Assembly (NCBI RefSeq): GCF_028446585.1
Contig: NZ_JAPFQL010000006.1
Coordinates: 29,434 to 93,433 of the forward strand
DNA from: Intrasporangium calvum
GTDB lineage: Bacteria > Actinomycetota > Actinomycetes > Actinomycetales > Dermatophilaceae
Length of the DNA stretch: 64,000 bases
Direction of reading: 5' to 3'
The notes under the pieces were generated by a model. That model was not told the DNA's origin and searched no databases. It was given only the letters and a program-made list of their open reading frames with translations. The position numbers were made by a program, and so were the translations under genes. Below are positions 27,899 to 36,318 of the stretch, piece after piece. Each line of letters opens with the position of its first letter. Positions within the stretch are counted from its first letter, which is position 1.

Positions 27899-30601
27899 GT
27901 GAGTGACGACCTGCCCCCCATCGACGGCGACGACGTCGACGAGACGCCCGACGAGCAGGAGAACGTCGACGACCTCGGCACGGCGCCCGTCGAGCGGGAG
28001 CCCGGCCAGCACGACCGGGTCGAGCCGATCGACCTCAACACCGAGATGCAGCGCTCGTACATCGAGTACGCCATGTCGGTCATCGTGTCGCGTGCCCTGC
28101 CGGATGTGCGCGACGGCCTCAAGCCCGTGCACCGCCGGATCGTCTACGCGATGTACGACGGTGGCTACCGCCCCGACCGCGGCTACAACAAGTGCGCCCG
28201 CGTCGTCGGCGACGTCATGGGCCACTACCACCCGCACGGCGACTCGGCGATCTACGACGCCCTCGTGCGGCTCGTGCAGGACTGGTCGATGCGCTACCCG
28301 CTCGTCGACGGTCAGGGCAACTTCGGCTCGCGCGGCAACGACGGCGCCGCCGCCCCGCGTTACACCGAGTGCCGGATGGCCCCGCTCGCCCTCGAGATGG
28401 TGCGGGACATCGAGCAGGACACCGTCGACTTCGTCCCCAACTACGACGGCAAGACGATGCAGCCGTCCGTGCTGCCGAGCCGCTTCCCCAACCTGCTCGT
28501 CAACGGCTCCGCCGGCATCGCCGTCGGCATGGCGACCCAGATCCCGCCGCACAACCTGCGCGAGGTCGCGGAGGGCGCGCAGTACTACCTGCACAACCCG
28601 GACATCTCGCGCGAGGAGCTGCTCGAGGCCCTGCTCGGCATCATCAAGGGACCGGACTTCCCGACCGGGTCGCTCATCATGGGCCACCGCGGCATCGAGG
28701 ACGCCTACCGGACCGGGCGCGGCTCGATCATCATGCGGGCCGTCGTCAACGTCGAGGAGATCAAGAACCGGCAGTGCCTCGTCGTCACGGAGCTGCCCTA
28801 CCAGGTCAACCCCGACCAGCTGGCCGTCAAGATCGCCGACCTCGTCAAGGACGGCAAGATCTCCGGCATCGCCGACATCGCCGACGAGACGTCCGGCCGC
28901 ACCGGCCTGCGGATCGTCATCACGCTCAAGCGTGACGCCGTCGCCAAGGTCGTGCTCAACAACCTCTACAAGCACACCCAGCTGCAGACGACGTTCGGCG
29001 CCAACATGCTCGCCCTCGTCGACGACGTGCCGCGGACCCTGCCGCTCGACGGCTTCATCCGGCACTGGGTCGACCACCAGATCGAGGTCATCAGGCGGCG
29101 CACCGAGTTCCGGCTGCGCAAGGCCGAGGCCGAGATCCACCTGTTGCGCGGCTACCTCAAGGCGCTCGACATGCTCGACGAGGTCATCGCGCTCATCCGC
29201 GGGTCGCGGACCGTCGAGGACGCGCGCGACGGCCTGATCCAGCTGCTCGACATCGACGAGGTCCAGGCGCAGGCCATCCTCAACATGCAGCTGCGCCGCC
29301 TCGCCGCCCTCGAGCGCGAGCGGATCCAACAGCAGCACGACGAGCTGCAGGAGCTCATCGACGAGTACCACGCCATCCTCGCCTCGGTCGCCCGGCAGCG
29401 GGAGATCGTCTCCGAGGAGCTGCAGGGCATCGTCGACAAGTACGGCGACGAGCGGCGGACCGAGATCGTGCCGTTCGACGGGGACATGTCGATGGAGGAC
29501 CTCATCCCCGAGGAGGACGTCGTCGTCACGATCACGCGCGGCGGCTACGCCAAGCGGACGCGGACGGACCTCTACCGGTCGCAGCGCCGCGGCGGCAAGG
29601 GCGTCAAGGGCGCCCAGCTGCGCGGTGAGGACGTCGTCGAGCACTTCTTCACCACGACGACCCACCACTGGCTGCTCTTCTTCACCAACCTCGGCCGGGT
29701 CTACCGGGCCAAGGGCTACGAGCTGCCCGAGGGCAGCCGCGACAGCAAGGGCCAGCACGTCGCCAACCTGCTCGCCTTCCAGCCCGGCGAGCAGATCGCG
29801 CAGGTCCTGGCGATCCAGGACTACGAGGCGGCCGACTACCTCGTGCTCGCCACCCGGGCGGGCCTGGTCAAGAAGACGCGCCTGCGGGACTACGACTCCC
29901 CTCGCTCGGGCGGCCTCATCGCGATCAACCTGCGCGAGGGCGACGAGCTCGTCGGGGCGCGTCTCGTGGCGCCGGCCGACGACCTGCTCCTCGTGTCGCG
30001 CAAGGGCATGTCGGTGCGGTTCACCGCCACCGACTCGGCGCTGCGGCCGATGGGACGCTCGACGTCCGGTGTGACCGGCATGAAGTTCCGGCCCGGCGAC
30101 ACCCTGCTGTCGATGTCCCGGGTGCCGGCGGGGATCGAGGGCATCGACGTCTTCGTCGTCTTCGAGAATGGCCTGGCCAAGCGGACACCGGTGACCGAGT
30201 ACCGCGTCCAAGGGCGCGGCGGCTACGGCATCCAGGTCGCCAAGCTCTCCGAGAAGGGCGGCGACCTCGTCGGGGCCCTCGCGGTCAGCGGCAACGACGA
30301 GGTCATGGTCGTCATGGAGAAGGGCAAGATCGTGCGCTCCCGCGTCGACGAGGTCCGCCACACGAGCCGCAGCACGCAGGGCGTGAAGTTCGCGACGCCC
30401 GACAAGGGCGACTCGATCGTCGCCGTGGCCCGCAACGCCGAGTCCGTGACCGAGGAGGAGCTCGAGGAAGTCGGCGACCTCGAGGGCACCGCTCCGACGG
30501 CTCCCATCACTACGGTTGGCAGCACCGATGGCGTACCGTCGGACGAAAGCGGCCAGACGGCGACGGAGTCGTCGGACGGCGACACAGGAGGTGACGCATG
30601 A
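27899..30601 (+). CDS. gyrA: DNA gyrase subunit A
   Basis: 900 residues from GTG 27899 with AAGGGA upstream. The N-terminus is about 33 residues longer than in E. coli and very acidic. The catalytic Tyr is Y155 (PRYTE). The quinolone-determining region reads [14 protein letters not shown] with Ser116 and Asp120 at the E. coli Ser83/Asp87 positions, so no resistance substitution is seen. The C-terminal beta-pinwheel with the GyrA box (QRRGGKG) is present. Ends with an acidic Ser/Thr tail and overlaps the DUF3566 gene by 4 bp. Confidence 0.98.
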   Translation: MSDDLPPIDGDDVDETPDEQENVDDLGTAPVEREPGQHDRVEPIDLNTEMQRSYIEYAMSVIVSRALPDVRDGLKPVHRRIVYAMYDGGYRPDRGYNKCARVVGDVMGHYHPHGDSAIYDALVRLVQDWSMRYPLVDGQGNFGSRGNDGAAAPRYTECRMAPLALEMVRDIEQDTVDFVPNYDGKTMQPSVLPSRFPNLLVNGSAGIAVGMATQIPPHNLREVAEGAQYYLHNPDISREELLEALLGIIKGPDFPTGSLIMGHRGIEDAYRTGRGSIIMRAVVNVEEIKNRQCLVVTELPYQVNPDQLAVKIADLVKDGKISGIADIADETSGRTGLRIVITLKRDAVAKVVLNNLYKHTQLQTTFGANMLALVDDVPRTLPLDGFIRHWVDHQIEVIRRRTEFRLRKAEAEIHLLRGYLKALDMLDEVIALIRGSRTVEDARDGLIQLLDIDEVQAQAILNMQLRRLAALERERIQQQHDELQELIDEYHAILASVARQREIVSEELQGIVDKYGDERRTEIVPFDGDMSMEDLIPEEDVVVTITRGGYAKRTRTDLYRSQRRGGKGVKGAQLRGEDVVEHFFTTTTHHWLLFFTNLGRVYRAKGYELPEGSRDSKGQHVANLLAFQPGEQIAQVLAIQDYEAADYLVLATRAGLVKKTRLRDYDSPRSGGLIAINLREGDELVGARLVAPADDLLLVSRKGMSVRFTATDSALRPMGRSTSGVTGMKFRPGDTLLSMSRVPAGIEGIDVFVVFENGLAKRTPVTEYRVQGRGGYGIQVAKLSEKGGDLVGALAVSGNDEVMVVMEKGKIVRSRVDEVRHTSRSTQGVKFATPDKGDSIVAVARNAESVTEEELEEVGDLEGTAPTAPITTVGSTDGVPSDESGQTATESSDGDTGGDA

Positions 30602-31323
30602 GCACGCCCAGCTCTGAGGGATGGGGCACGAGCGGGTATGGCTCGGGCTCCGCCGGATCGACGACCGACTCGGGATCATCGAGCGACTACTACTCGCGCC
30701 CGTCGGGCTACACGCCTGCATCGGACAGCGGTAGCAGCGACAGCAACGGGCTCGGCGGCGGGTCGACGGCCGGTGAGGCCACGCTCTCGCGAGGTGCGAT
30801 CACCTCCCGCACCGAGCCGACCCGGCCGATGGGCGCCCAGCCCACCACGCCGGCGACGCACTCCGAGGGCACTGTGACAGGCGGATCTGAGGCTGCGAGC
30901 ACCGCGCGCGCGGCCACCACGACGCGCACCCAGGCCGCGGCCAAGACCAAGAAGGGCCCGCGGCGGGTGCGCCTCGCCGTGGCCCGGGTCGACCCGTGGT
31001 CCGTGATGAAGATGAGCTTCCTGCTCTCGGTGGCCCTCGGGATCGCCGGCGTCATCCTCACCGCAGTGCTGTGGATGATCCTGTCGACGATGAACGTCTT
31101 CACCGACATCGAGGGTGTGCTCCAGTCCCTCCAGACGGCTGGGTCTGCCGACAACTTCTCGATCCGTGACTACGTCGGCTTCGGCCGCGTCGTCTCGCTC
31201 TCGATCGTCATCGGCGTCATCGACGTCATCCTCCTGACGGCGATCGCGACCGTGATGGCCTTCCTCTACAACATCTGCTCCGCTCTCGTCGGCGGCATCC
31301 AGCTGACCCTGACCGACGACTGA
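30598..31323 (+). CDS. DUF3566 membrane protein
   Basis: 241 residues. A long Ser/Gly/Thr-rich N-terminus (about 120 residues) leads into the conserved domain [21 protein letters not shown], with two membrane helices ([20 protein letters not shown] and [20 protein letters not shown]). It corresponds to Rv0007, always downstream of gyrA in actinobacteria. ATGA overlap with gyrA indicates coupling. Function unknown. Confidence 0.88.
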   Translation: MSTPSSEGWGTSGYGSGSAGSTTDSGSSSDYYSRPSGYTPASDSGSSDSNGLGGGSTAGEATLSRGAITSRTEPTRPMGAQPTTPATHSEGTVTGGSEAASTARAATTTRTQAAAKTKKGPRRVRLAVARVDPWSVMKMSFLLSVALGIAGVILTAVLWMILSTMNVFTDIEGVLQSLQTAGSADNFSIRDYVGFGRVVSLSIVIGVIDVILLTAIATVMAFLYNICSALVGGIQLTLTDD

Positions 31324-31407
31324 GCCCCGTTTTGGAGGTGCGCGGGCGCATCCGGTAACGTTTGCGCTCGCGCCCGTTGTCCGCAACGGGGGCACGAAGG
31401 TGACGAT

Positions 31408-31484
31408 GGGCCTATAGCTCAGACGGTTAGAGCGCTTCCCTGATAAGGAAGAGGTCACAGGTTCAAGTCCTGTTAGGCCCACCA
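31408..31484 (+). tRNA. tRNA-Ile(GAT)
   Basis: 77 nt including an encoded CCA. Acceptor stem GGGCCTA/TAGGCCC pairs perfectly, the T-arm has GGTTCAAGTCC, and the anticodon GAT is at 31442-31444 in the loop CTGATAA. Confidence 0.97.
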
Positions 31485-31512
31485 TCACCGCCGCCACGAG
31501 AGGAACAGAGCA

Positions 31513-31698
31513 GTGCTCAAGCGTCTTGCCCTCATCGCCGGAGCCGCAGCAGGCATCGTCTTCGTCCGCAAGAAGGCACGCCAGCAGCAGGCCGAGCAGG
31601 ACCTGTGGAATCAGGCCACCGATGACGTCAGGGCCCAGGCACCCGCTCCCGCCCCCTCTCCGGCGGCCGACCAGGACACGACCGCGGCGACGTCCTGA
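31513..31698 (+). CDS. DLW-39 family small membrane protein
   Basis: 61 residues from GTG 31513 (GAGAGG upstream). A short N-terminal hydrophobic segment (ALIAGAAAGIVFV), a basic stretch RKKARQQQ, and the family-naming DLW in EQDLWNQATDDV are visible. These tiny proteins sit between tRNA-Ile and tRNA-Ala downstream of gyrA in many actinomycetes. Function unknown. Confidence 0.85.
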   Translation: MLKRLALIAGAAAGIVFVRKKARQQQAEQDLWNQATDDVRAQAPAPAPSPAADQDTTAATS

Positions 31699-31723
31699 TC
31701 CACCGCGGGCCGCGTGCCCGCCC

Positions 31724-31799
31724 GGGGCCATGGCGCAATTGGTAGCGCACCTGCTTTGCAAGCAGGGGGTTAGGGGTTCGAGTCCCCTTGGCTCCACCA
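31724..31799 (+). tRNA. tRNA-Ala(TGC)
   Basis: 76 nt with encoded CCA. Acceptor GGGGCCA pairs with TGGCTCC, anticodon TGC at 31757-31759 in the loop TTTGCAA. Its 3' portion (31757-31802) is repeated exactly at 34436-34481, showing that it served as an integration target. Confidence 0.97.
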
Positions 31800-31802
31800 C
31801 AG
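31757..31802 (+). repeat. attL: 3' half of tRNA-Ala, left boundary of island
   Basis: 46 bp from the anticodon to just past the CCA, identical to 34436-34481. Tyrosine integrases commonly use this part of tRNA genes as attB, and the left copy keeps the tRNA intact. Confidence 0.9.
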
Positions 31803-31805
31803 TTC

Positions 31806-31838
31806 AGAGCCCCTTTCCGGTCACCGGGGAGGGGCTCT
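31806..31838 (+). terminator. Hairpin after tRNA-Ala
   Basis: AGAGCCCCT and AGGGGCTCT form a 9-bp stem starting 7 bp after the tRNA, with an inner CCGGTCACCGG hairpin and a TTCC tail. Confidence 0.6.
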
Positions 31839-31929
31839 TCCGTGCCCCGACTGCTGAAAAGTACTGCAGTCGCCACGCGCGGCGAGTTTGACCTTGGAGG
31901 ACGTCCGGGCCTTGCCTACTTGCTGGCGC

Positions 31930-32007
31930 TGACTCGAGGAAGTGTCGAGCCTCGTCCACAGTCCACACGACGGGCTTCTTCGCCTGTGGCACGGGCACCC
32001 GGAGCAC
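31930..32007 (-). pseudogene. Integrase remnant
   Basis: On the minus strand the frame reads VLRVPVPQAKKPVVWTVDEA and continues RHFLESA. This resembles the linker before the catalytic domain of tyrosine site-specific integrases, where a basic arm leads into a VWT-x-x-EARxFL helix. No catalytic residues survive nearby. Its position right beside attL supports it being the scar of the integrase that inserted the island. Short, so moderate confidence. Confidence 0.5.
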
Positions 32008-32056
32008 GGCTGCAGCAGGAGTTCGACCGCGCCGGCCGTCGACACACTCAGGAACG

Positions 32057-32869
32057 CTAGGAGCTGAGGGCCTCAAGGAGGTCTTGCGCCAGCAGCACCA
32101 CACTCTCGGACACGGCAGTTGGATCACCGACCAACTCCTCCGCAGCGCCGGCCATGAGGGACCCGCGGGCACCTGCTCCTTGCGCGAAGAGATCTCGGAG
32201 TTGATCGAGTGCCTCGCGTGTCACCTCCGCGCTGACGCCCTCGCTCAGCAGCTGACTGATCGCTTCGACGAATACCCGCGTCTCGACTGCCCGCAGCAGA
32301 CGGTAAACGTCGTGGGCGTCCTTGTTGTCCTGCCTCGACGGAGTCTCGAGCCGGTCGTGGATCTTGTGCAGCTTGGCCACTAGCAGCGCTGCCGGTCCGG
32401 CCACGGAGACCTCGAACTCCCGAGGGCCGCCTGCACTGTCGAGCGCCCGGATGACCATCTTGGAGTTGTCGATCAACGCCGCCTCGATGCCTCGCGCCCT
32501 GCGCATCGACTTCGAGTCGTGCGGCGGCACGTGAACTCCGCGACGTCCGGCTCCGGCCACGGCGTCGGGCACCATCAGGTCGACCGGCACTCCGCGTGGG
32601 GAGATCCACGACCCAATCGCGCTCGGCCGCGGATCTGGCGAGAAGCCCGCCGCGCTCATCGCCTCCTCGACCAGCGGGTCGGAGCTCAGCAGTTTGGGAT
32701 CCACCGCGACGTCGCCATCGGTGGTGAACTCGGCGAGGGCAATCTCCGTCGCTCCGGTGTGCAGGTAGACGGCTTGGGCGCCGACGATGACAAGCGCGTC
32801 GAGGTGCAACGCCAACGCTTCCAGCGCGTCGAGCAGGCCCATCCGCGCCATGGTCATTTCGTCAGTCAC
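32057..32869 (-). CDS. Nucleotidyltransferase, AbiEii/MenT-like toxin candidate
   Basis: 270 residues from GTG 32869. The polymerase-beta fold motif is visible as IVGAQAVYLHTG (Gly30) followed by EFTTDGDVAVD (Asp51 and Asp53). The later segment LLVAKLHKIHDRLETPSRQDNKDAHDVYRLL resembles the K-x-x-x-x-R-xx-KD-xx-D region of AbiEii toxins. Members of this group add nucleotides to tRNA ends or otherwise disable translation, and are neutralised by the adjacent AbiEi-type protein. The partner overlaps upstream by 8 bp. Toxicity is inference. Confidence 0.7.
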   Translation of the reverse strand: MTDEMTMARMGLLDALEALALHLDALVIVGAQAVYLHTGATEIALAEFTTDGDVAVDPKLLSSDPLVEEAMSAAGFSPDPRPSAIGSWISPRGVPVDLMVPDAVAGAGRRGVHVPPHDSKSMRRARGIEAALIDNSKMVIRALDSAGGPREFEVSVAGPAALLVAKLHKIHDRLETPSRQDNKDAHDVYRLLRAVETRVFVEAISQLLSEGVSAEVTREALDQLRDLFAQGAGARGSLMAGAAEELVGDPTAVSESVVLLAQDLLEALSS

Positions 32870-33944
32870 GACGCCACCGCTGCTCGTTGGCCTTCATCCA
32901 CTCGATCAGGTACTCGCCCTCGGCAGGCTCGCGGCCAGGCCCATTCAGCAGGTCGGCCGCAACCTGCGCGGGTGCCGCCACCGGGTAGCCGCCTTCGGCA
33001 GGTGCGGTGTTCTGGAACGGCACGTCACCGACCGTCCTGGGTTCCAAGAGGATCACGTTCGGAGCAGCCGCGTTGGGCCGCAGGCCCCACTGCTCCGAGG
33101 CCTCCTGGATCGACGACACGTAGACGTAGGCAGCCTTGGCCGGCGCGTAGGTCGCCCATTGCTTCGCAGCGATCGATCCCGTCACGGCCGCGGGGAAGGT
33201 CGACTCTTTGGCCACCTTGCTCAGGAAAGCGTCCACTCCCCGCGGCTCGATGAACGCCATCACGCGGGTCGTTGTCTGAAAGGCGGCGTCCGAGCTCCAC
33301 GCGCGCAGCAACCGCTCCCAGTCGGTCACCCGGTAGCGCTTGTCCTCCTTGACGACGAGGCCCTCGCGTTCCAGGTACTCCAACACTCGGTACGCCCCGC
33401 CCGTGGAGGCGCCCGACGCAGCAATGAGCTCACGGACCGTCCAGTCGCGGTCGTAGTCCAACAGCGCACGAGCAACACGCGCCGCGGGCTCACCTTTGAG
33501 TGTTCCCCGCGGGCGGCCCTTGCGCCACGGATCTCGGTCCTCCCCCCGGTCAGAGATGTAGATGACCGGAGAGTCGACGCCAATGCGTATGTTGCCGGTG
33601 GCGTCTACGTAGGAGAGCCCGTCCGCTGCCAGAGCCTCACGCACGGATGTCGACAGATAGCGAGCTGCCACGACAGGGACATCTCCGGGATTCGACGCGA
33701 TGAGGCGAACCTGGTCAGAGATACGCGCGACGTCACGGCGCTCGACGACCTGCCTGACCTCCAAGAGGAGTCTCGCGGCCCTACCATCGGGAGCTTCAAG
33801 CTGAATCCACAGATCGGGCCGCAGCGAACCCTGCTGTGGCTCAACGGCGTGCGTGACCTTCCAGGTCTCGGGCAGGCGGTCACGCACGAGCTTGACGATA
33901 CGACGCTCCACCTCGGAAATGGTCAGTACCTCGTTGGTCGCCAT
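32862..33944 (-). CDS. AbiEi-like regulator/antitoxin with winged helix and N-terminal nuclease-like domain
   Basis: 360 residues from ATG 33944 (MATNEVLTISEVE); ATG 33977 would add 11 residues. The N-terminal 130 residues contain RPDLWIQL...RLLLEVRQ, spaced like a PD-(D/E)xK fold but with Arg in place of Lys, so probably inactive. A winged helix follows (DWTVRELIAASGASTGGAYRVLEYLEREGLVVK), then a C-terminal region ending in a small domain with EGEYLIEWMKANEQRWRRD. Gene order (regulator first, overlapping nucleotidyltransferase) matches type IV AbiE modules. Sits inside the tRNA-Ala island. Confidence 0.68.
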   Translation of the reverse strand: MATNEVLTISEVERRIVKLVRDRLPETWKVTHAVEPQQGSLRPDLWIQLEAPDGRAARLLLEVRQVVERRDVARISDQVRLIASNPGDVPVVAARYLSTSVREALAADGLSYVDATGNIRIGVDSPVIYISDRGEDRDPWRKGRPRGTLKGEPAARVARALLDYDRDWTVRELIAASGASTGGAYRVLEYLEREGLVVKEDKRYRVTDWERLLRAWSSDAAFQTTTRVMAFIEPRGVDAFLSKVAKESTFPAAVTGSIAAKQWATYAPAKAAYVYVSSIQEASEQWGLRPNAAAPNVILLEPRTVGDVPFQNTAPAEGGYPVAAPAQVAADLLNGPGREPAEGEYLIEWMKANEQRWRRD

Positions 33945-34435
33945 GAGTGCACATCTCCGTTCAGGTATCCATGCCATTCCGCTGGCGGCGAAGATTGAGA
34001 CTTATCTGAACACTGTAGCGCTTGTTCGGGAAAACAGCCGCTTCCGCCGGCAGCGGATCACCCCACTTAACCGAACGTCAACCCCGACTCTCAGAGGTAG
34101 GCAGCGACGTGCAGTGGCACGGCGGGTTCCGCAACCGGCGATGGGACGCCAGCTATCTGCGCCGCCTAGATTCCGTCCGTGACGTCCTCACCAGCGGCGG
34201 ACGGACCCTGACCCAAGGGGTGCCGGCGTCCCCCAGTCAACTAGGTTGACATCCCCTTCGACCGCCAGTGACGCCTCGGCGCCGAGACACGGAGCCCCCT
34301 GCACGGCATACGCCCCCGCCTCGATGCGTCGCCGCCGCAGCGAGACCCAGCCTGCGCAGCACAGTTGCTGTCAGGTGACGGCTGACGCCGCGCCGCACGC
34401 TCAGACGACCCCGCGCGATGATCTCGCGCCGAGTC
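33945..34435. other. Gene-free flank of the tRNA-Ala island
   Basis: About 490 bp between the AbiEi-like start and attR. No reading frame has family features. Slightly lower GC near 33990-34060 may hold the promoter of the AbiE-like pair. A degraded copy of the dispersed repeat (GCACGGCATACG) lies near 34301-34312. Otherwise I see nothing. Confidence 0.5.
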
Positions 34436-34481
34436 TGCAAGCAGGGGGTTAGGGGTTCGAGTCCCCTTGGCTCCACCACAG
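34436..34481 (+). repeat. attR: duplicated tRNA-Ala 3' end, right boundary of island
   Basis: Exact 46-bp copy of 31757-31802. Upstream bases diverge at once from the tRNA, so this is a fragment, not a second tRNA gene. Confidence 0.9.
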
Positions 34482-34484
34482 CCG

Positions 34485-34506
34485 GACCCGCCCGCCCAGG
34501 CGGGTC
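34485..34506 (+). terminator. Hairpin following attR
   Basis: GACCCGCC and GGCGGGTC form an 8-bp stem with a short loop, followed by TTCG. It is probably the original terminator of the tRNA-Ala gene, displaced by the insertion. Confidence 0.6.
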
Positions 34507-34521
34507 TTCGTGCATCTCTGG

Positions 34522-34538
34522 CCGTATGCCGCTGGGCC
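34522..34538 (+). repeat. GTATGCCGCTG repeat after the island
   Basis: CCGTATGCCGCTGGGCC, consensus for 16 bases, between the displaced terminator and the end of a small membrane protein gene. Confidence 0.8.
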
Positions 34539-34572
34539 GGCCCGGGTGCCCACCCGGCAGACGGTGCCCGGC

Positions 34573-34800
34573 TCAGTTCAGGCGTTCCGCCTCGCGTGAG
34601 AGCCGCACGTACTTGACGAGATACCAGCCAGCCTCAGCGATGCTCGACACCAGCACGGCGATCAGCACCCAGTAGAGAACGTCCCGGTCAGCGCCGGACG
34701 TGGCCTGCAGGACTACCGCGGCCAGCACCGCGACAACCGTGCTGACGCCGAGCATCAGGACGACAGTTCGCTTCTGCTGGTTCAGGTCTGTGTCCGCCAC
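34573..34800 (-). CDS. Small two-helix membrane protein
   Basis: 75 residues from GTG 34800 (MADTDLNQQKRT). Two membrane segments are clear: VVLMLGVSTVVAVLAAVVLQA and VLYWVLIAVLVSSIAEAGWYLV, with a basic end RLSREAERLN. I do not recognise the family. It lies between the island and the IS110 element on the opposite strand. Confidence 0.6.
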   Translation of the reverse strand: MADTDLNQQKRTVVLMLGVSTVVAVLAAVVLQATSGADRDVLYWVLIAVLVSSIAEAGWYLVKYVRLSREAERLN

Positions 34801-34937
34801 GCGGAGACTCTAGACGGTATGGAGTGACCGTTCAGATTCGCTGAGGGGTTGCGGGCCGGGGCCTCACTCACACATGTTCGTGGGTTACCGAGCAGGGGCC
34901 GCCTGCTCGGCCTATCCGACAGTTGTGGGAGGCCCCG

Positions 34938-36029
34938 GTGTTTACCGAGCGTACGAGCGTGGGGCTCGACGTGCACGCACGATCGGTCGCGGCAGCGGCG
35001 ATCGACGGCGTCACGGGCGAGCTGGTCCAGGCGAAGCTGACCCCGTCCTACGAGCACATCACGGCTTGGGTCCAAGCCCTGCCCGGGCCGGTCGCGGTGA
35101 CCTACGAGGCTGGGCCTACCGGTTTCGGGTTGTTCCGGTCGTTGACTGCGGCGGGGATCCGCTGCGAGGTCGCGGCGCCGTCGAAGCTGCAGAAGCCGTC
35201 TGGTGATCGGGTCAAGACCGACGCGAAGGATGCGGTCCACTTGGCCCGTCTGCTGCGCCTGGACGAGATCACCTCGGTGGCGATCCCGAGCGTGGACCAG
35301 GAAGCTGCCCGTGACCTGGTGCGGGCCAGGGAGGACTGCCGCGGGGACCTGATGCGGGCCCGGCACCGGCTGTCCAAGCTGCTGCTGCGTCATGGGATCG
35401 TCTACTTCGGCGGTGACGCGTGGACGGGCAAGCACGACCTGTGGCTGCGCCGTCAGGCGGCACCGCACCTGACGTCGGCGCCAACCCGGTGGGCGTTCGA
35501 TTCGGACTATGAGGCCGTGCTGGCCACCAGGGCACGCCGGGACCGGCTCGATGCGGCGATCGAGCAGCTGGCAGCCGACTCGGAGTTCACCCCTGTGGTG
35601 CGCCGGCTGGGGTGCCTGCGCGGGGTCAGCACCCTGACCGGGTTCGCCCTCGCGGTGGAGATTGGTGACTGGCACCGGTTCACCGGGAACAGCATCGGCT
35701 CGTTCGTCGGGCTCGTCCCGTCCGAGTTCTCCTCCGGATCGTCCCGGGTGCAGGGGTCGATCACCAAGACCGGCAACACCCACGTACGCCGCCTCTTGGT
35801 TGAGGCTGCCTGGCACCACCGCGCCCGCTACGTCGCCGGCAAGACGATGCGCGACCGGTGGGAACTGGCTCCCGCCGCGGCACGCGTGCGCGGCGATCAG
35901 GGCAACCGGCGCCTGCACCAGCGGTGGGTCAGGTTCCTGGAACGCAAGAAGAGGCCGACCATCGCCAACGTCGCGATCGCCCGTGAGCTCGCCGGGTGGT
36001 GCTGGTCCCTGGCGGTGCTGCAGGAGTAA
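34938..36029 (+). mobile_element. IS110-family transposase (intact reading frame)
   Basis: 363 residues from GTG 34938 with GGGAGG 6 bp upstream. The N-terminal RuvC-like DEDD domain shows GLDVHARSV, TYEAGPTGFGL and KTDAKDAVHLARLL. The C-terminal Transposase_20 domain shows LRGVSTLTGFALAVEIGDW and SSGSSRVQGSITKTGN, which includes the serine-rich motif. No frameshift, so it may be active. IS110 elements lack long inverted repeats and use a structured bridge RNA from a noncoding end. Candidate ends are the 137 bp upstream, with hairpin CCGAGCAGG/CCTGCTCGG (about 34888-34910), and about 220 bp downstream. Exact boundaries cannot be set by eye. Confidence 0.9.
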
Positions 36030-36251
36030 GCCCTCACGATCTGCTTCGTCGGCGACGGGCCGGTAGCAGCGCGTGGAGCGACCCGCGTAACCGCTATGAG
36101 CAGCCAATCCCTCAGTGGTGCAGCGACGCTCGATTCTAGACACGCGGTCCGCTCCTGCCGAAAGCATCGTCCTGCGGTAGCCAACCCGCGCATATCAGCC
36201 TGACCGCGCGTCGCCAACGACACGCTCACCAGGCCCCCAGCGGCGAAGCAC

Positions 36252-36287
36252 GAGGCGCCCGCCCCGAGCTATCGGGACGGGCGCCTC
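36252..36287 (-). terminator. Terminator of the Fis-type regulator gene
   Basis: GAGGCGCCCG and CGGGCGCCTC form a 10-bp stem with further pairing inside (one mismatch), about 30 bp past the regulator stop on the minus strand. Confidence 0.7.
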
Positions 36288-36318
36288 ACCCTGCCTCTTG
36301 ACAGCAGGTCACTCCATA

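Noticed and set aside
31628..31876. Minus-strand reading frame containing AKGTRTPNPLLAKQ
   Set aside because: It is the translation of the tRNA-Ala gene, a common source of false proteins. The frame at 34237-34515 (VEPRGLEPLTPCLQ) is the same artefact from attR.
34436..34481. Second tRNA-Ala gene
   Set aside because: Only the 3' half is present; there is no 5' acceptor strand or D-arm. It is the attR duplication.
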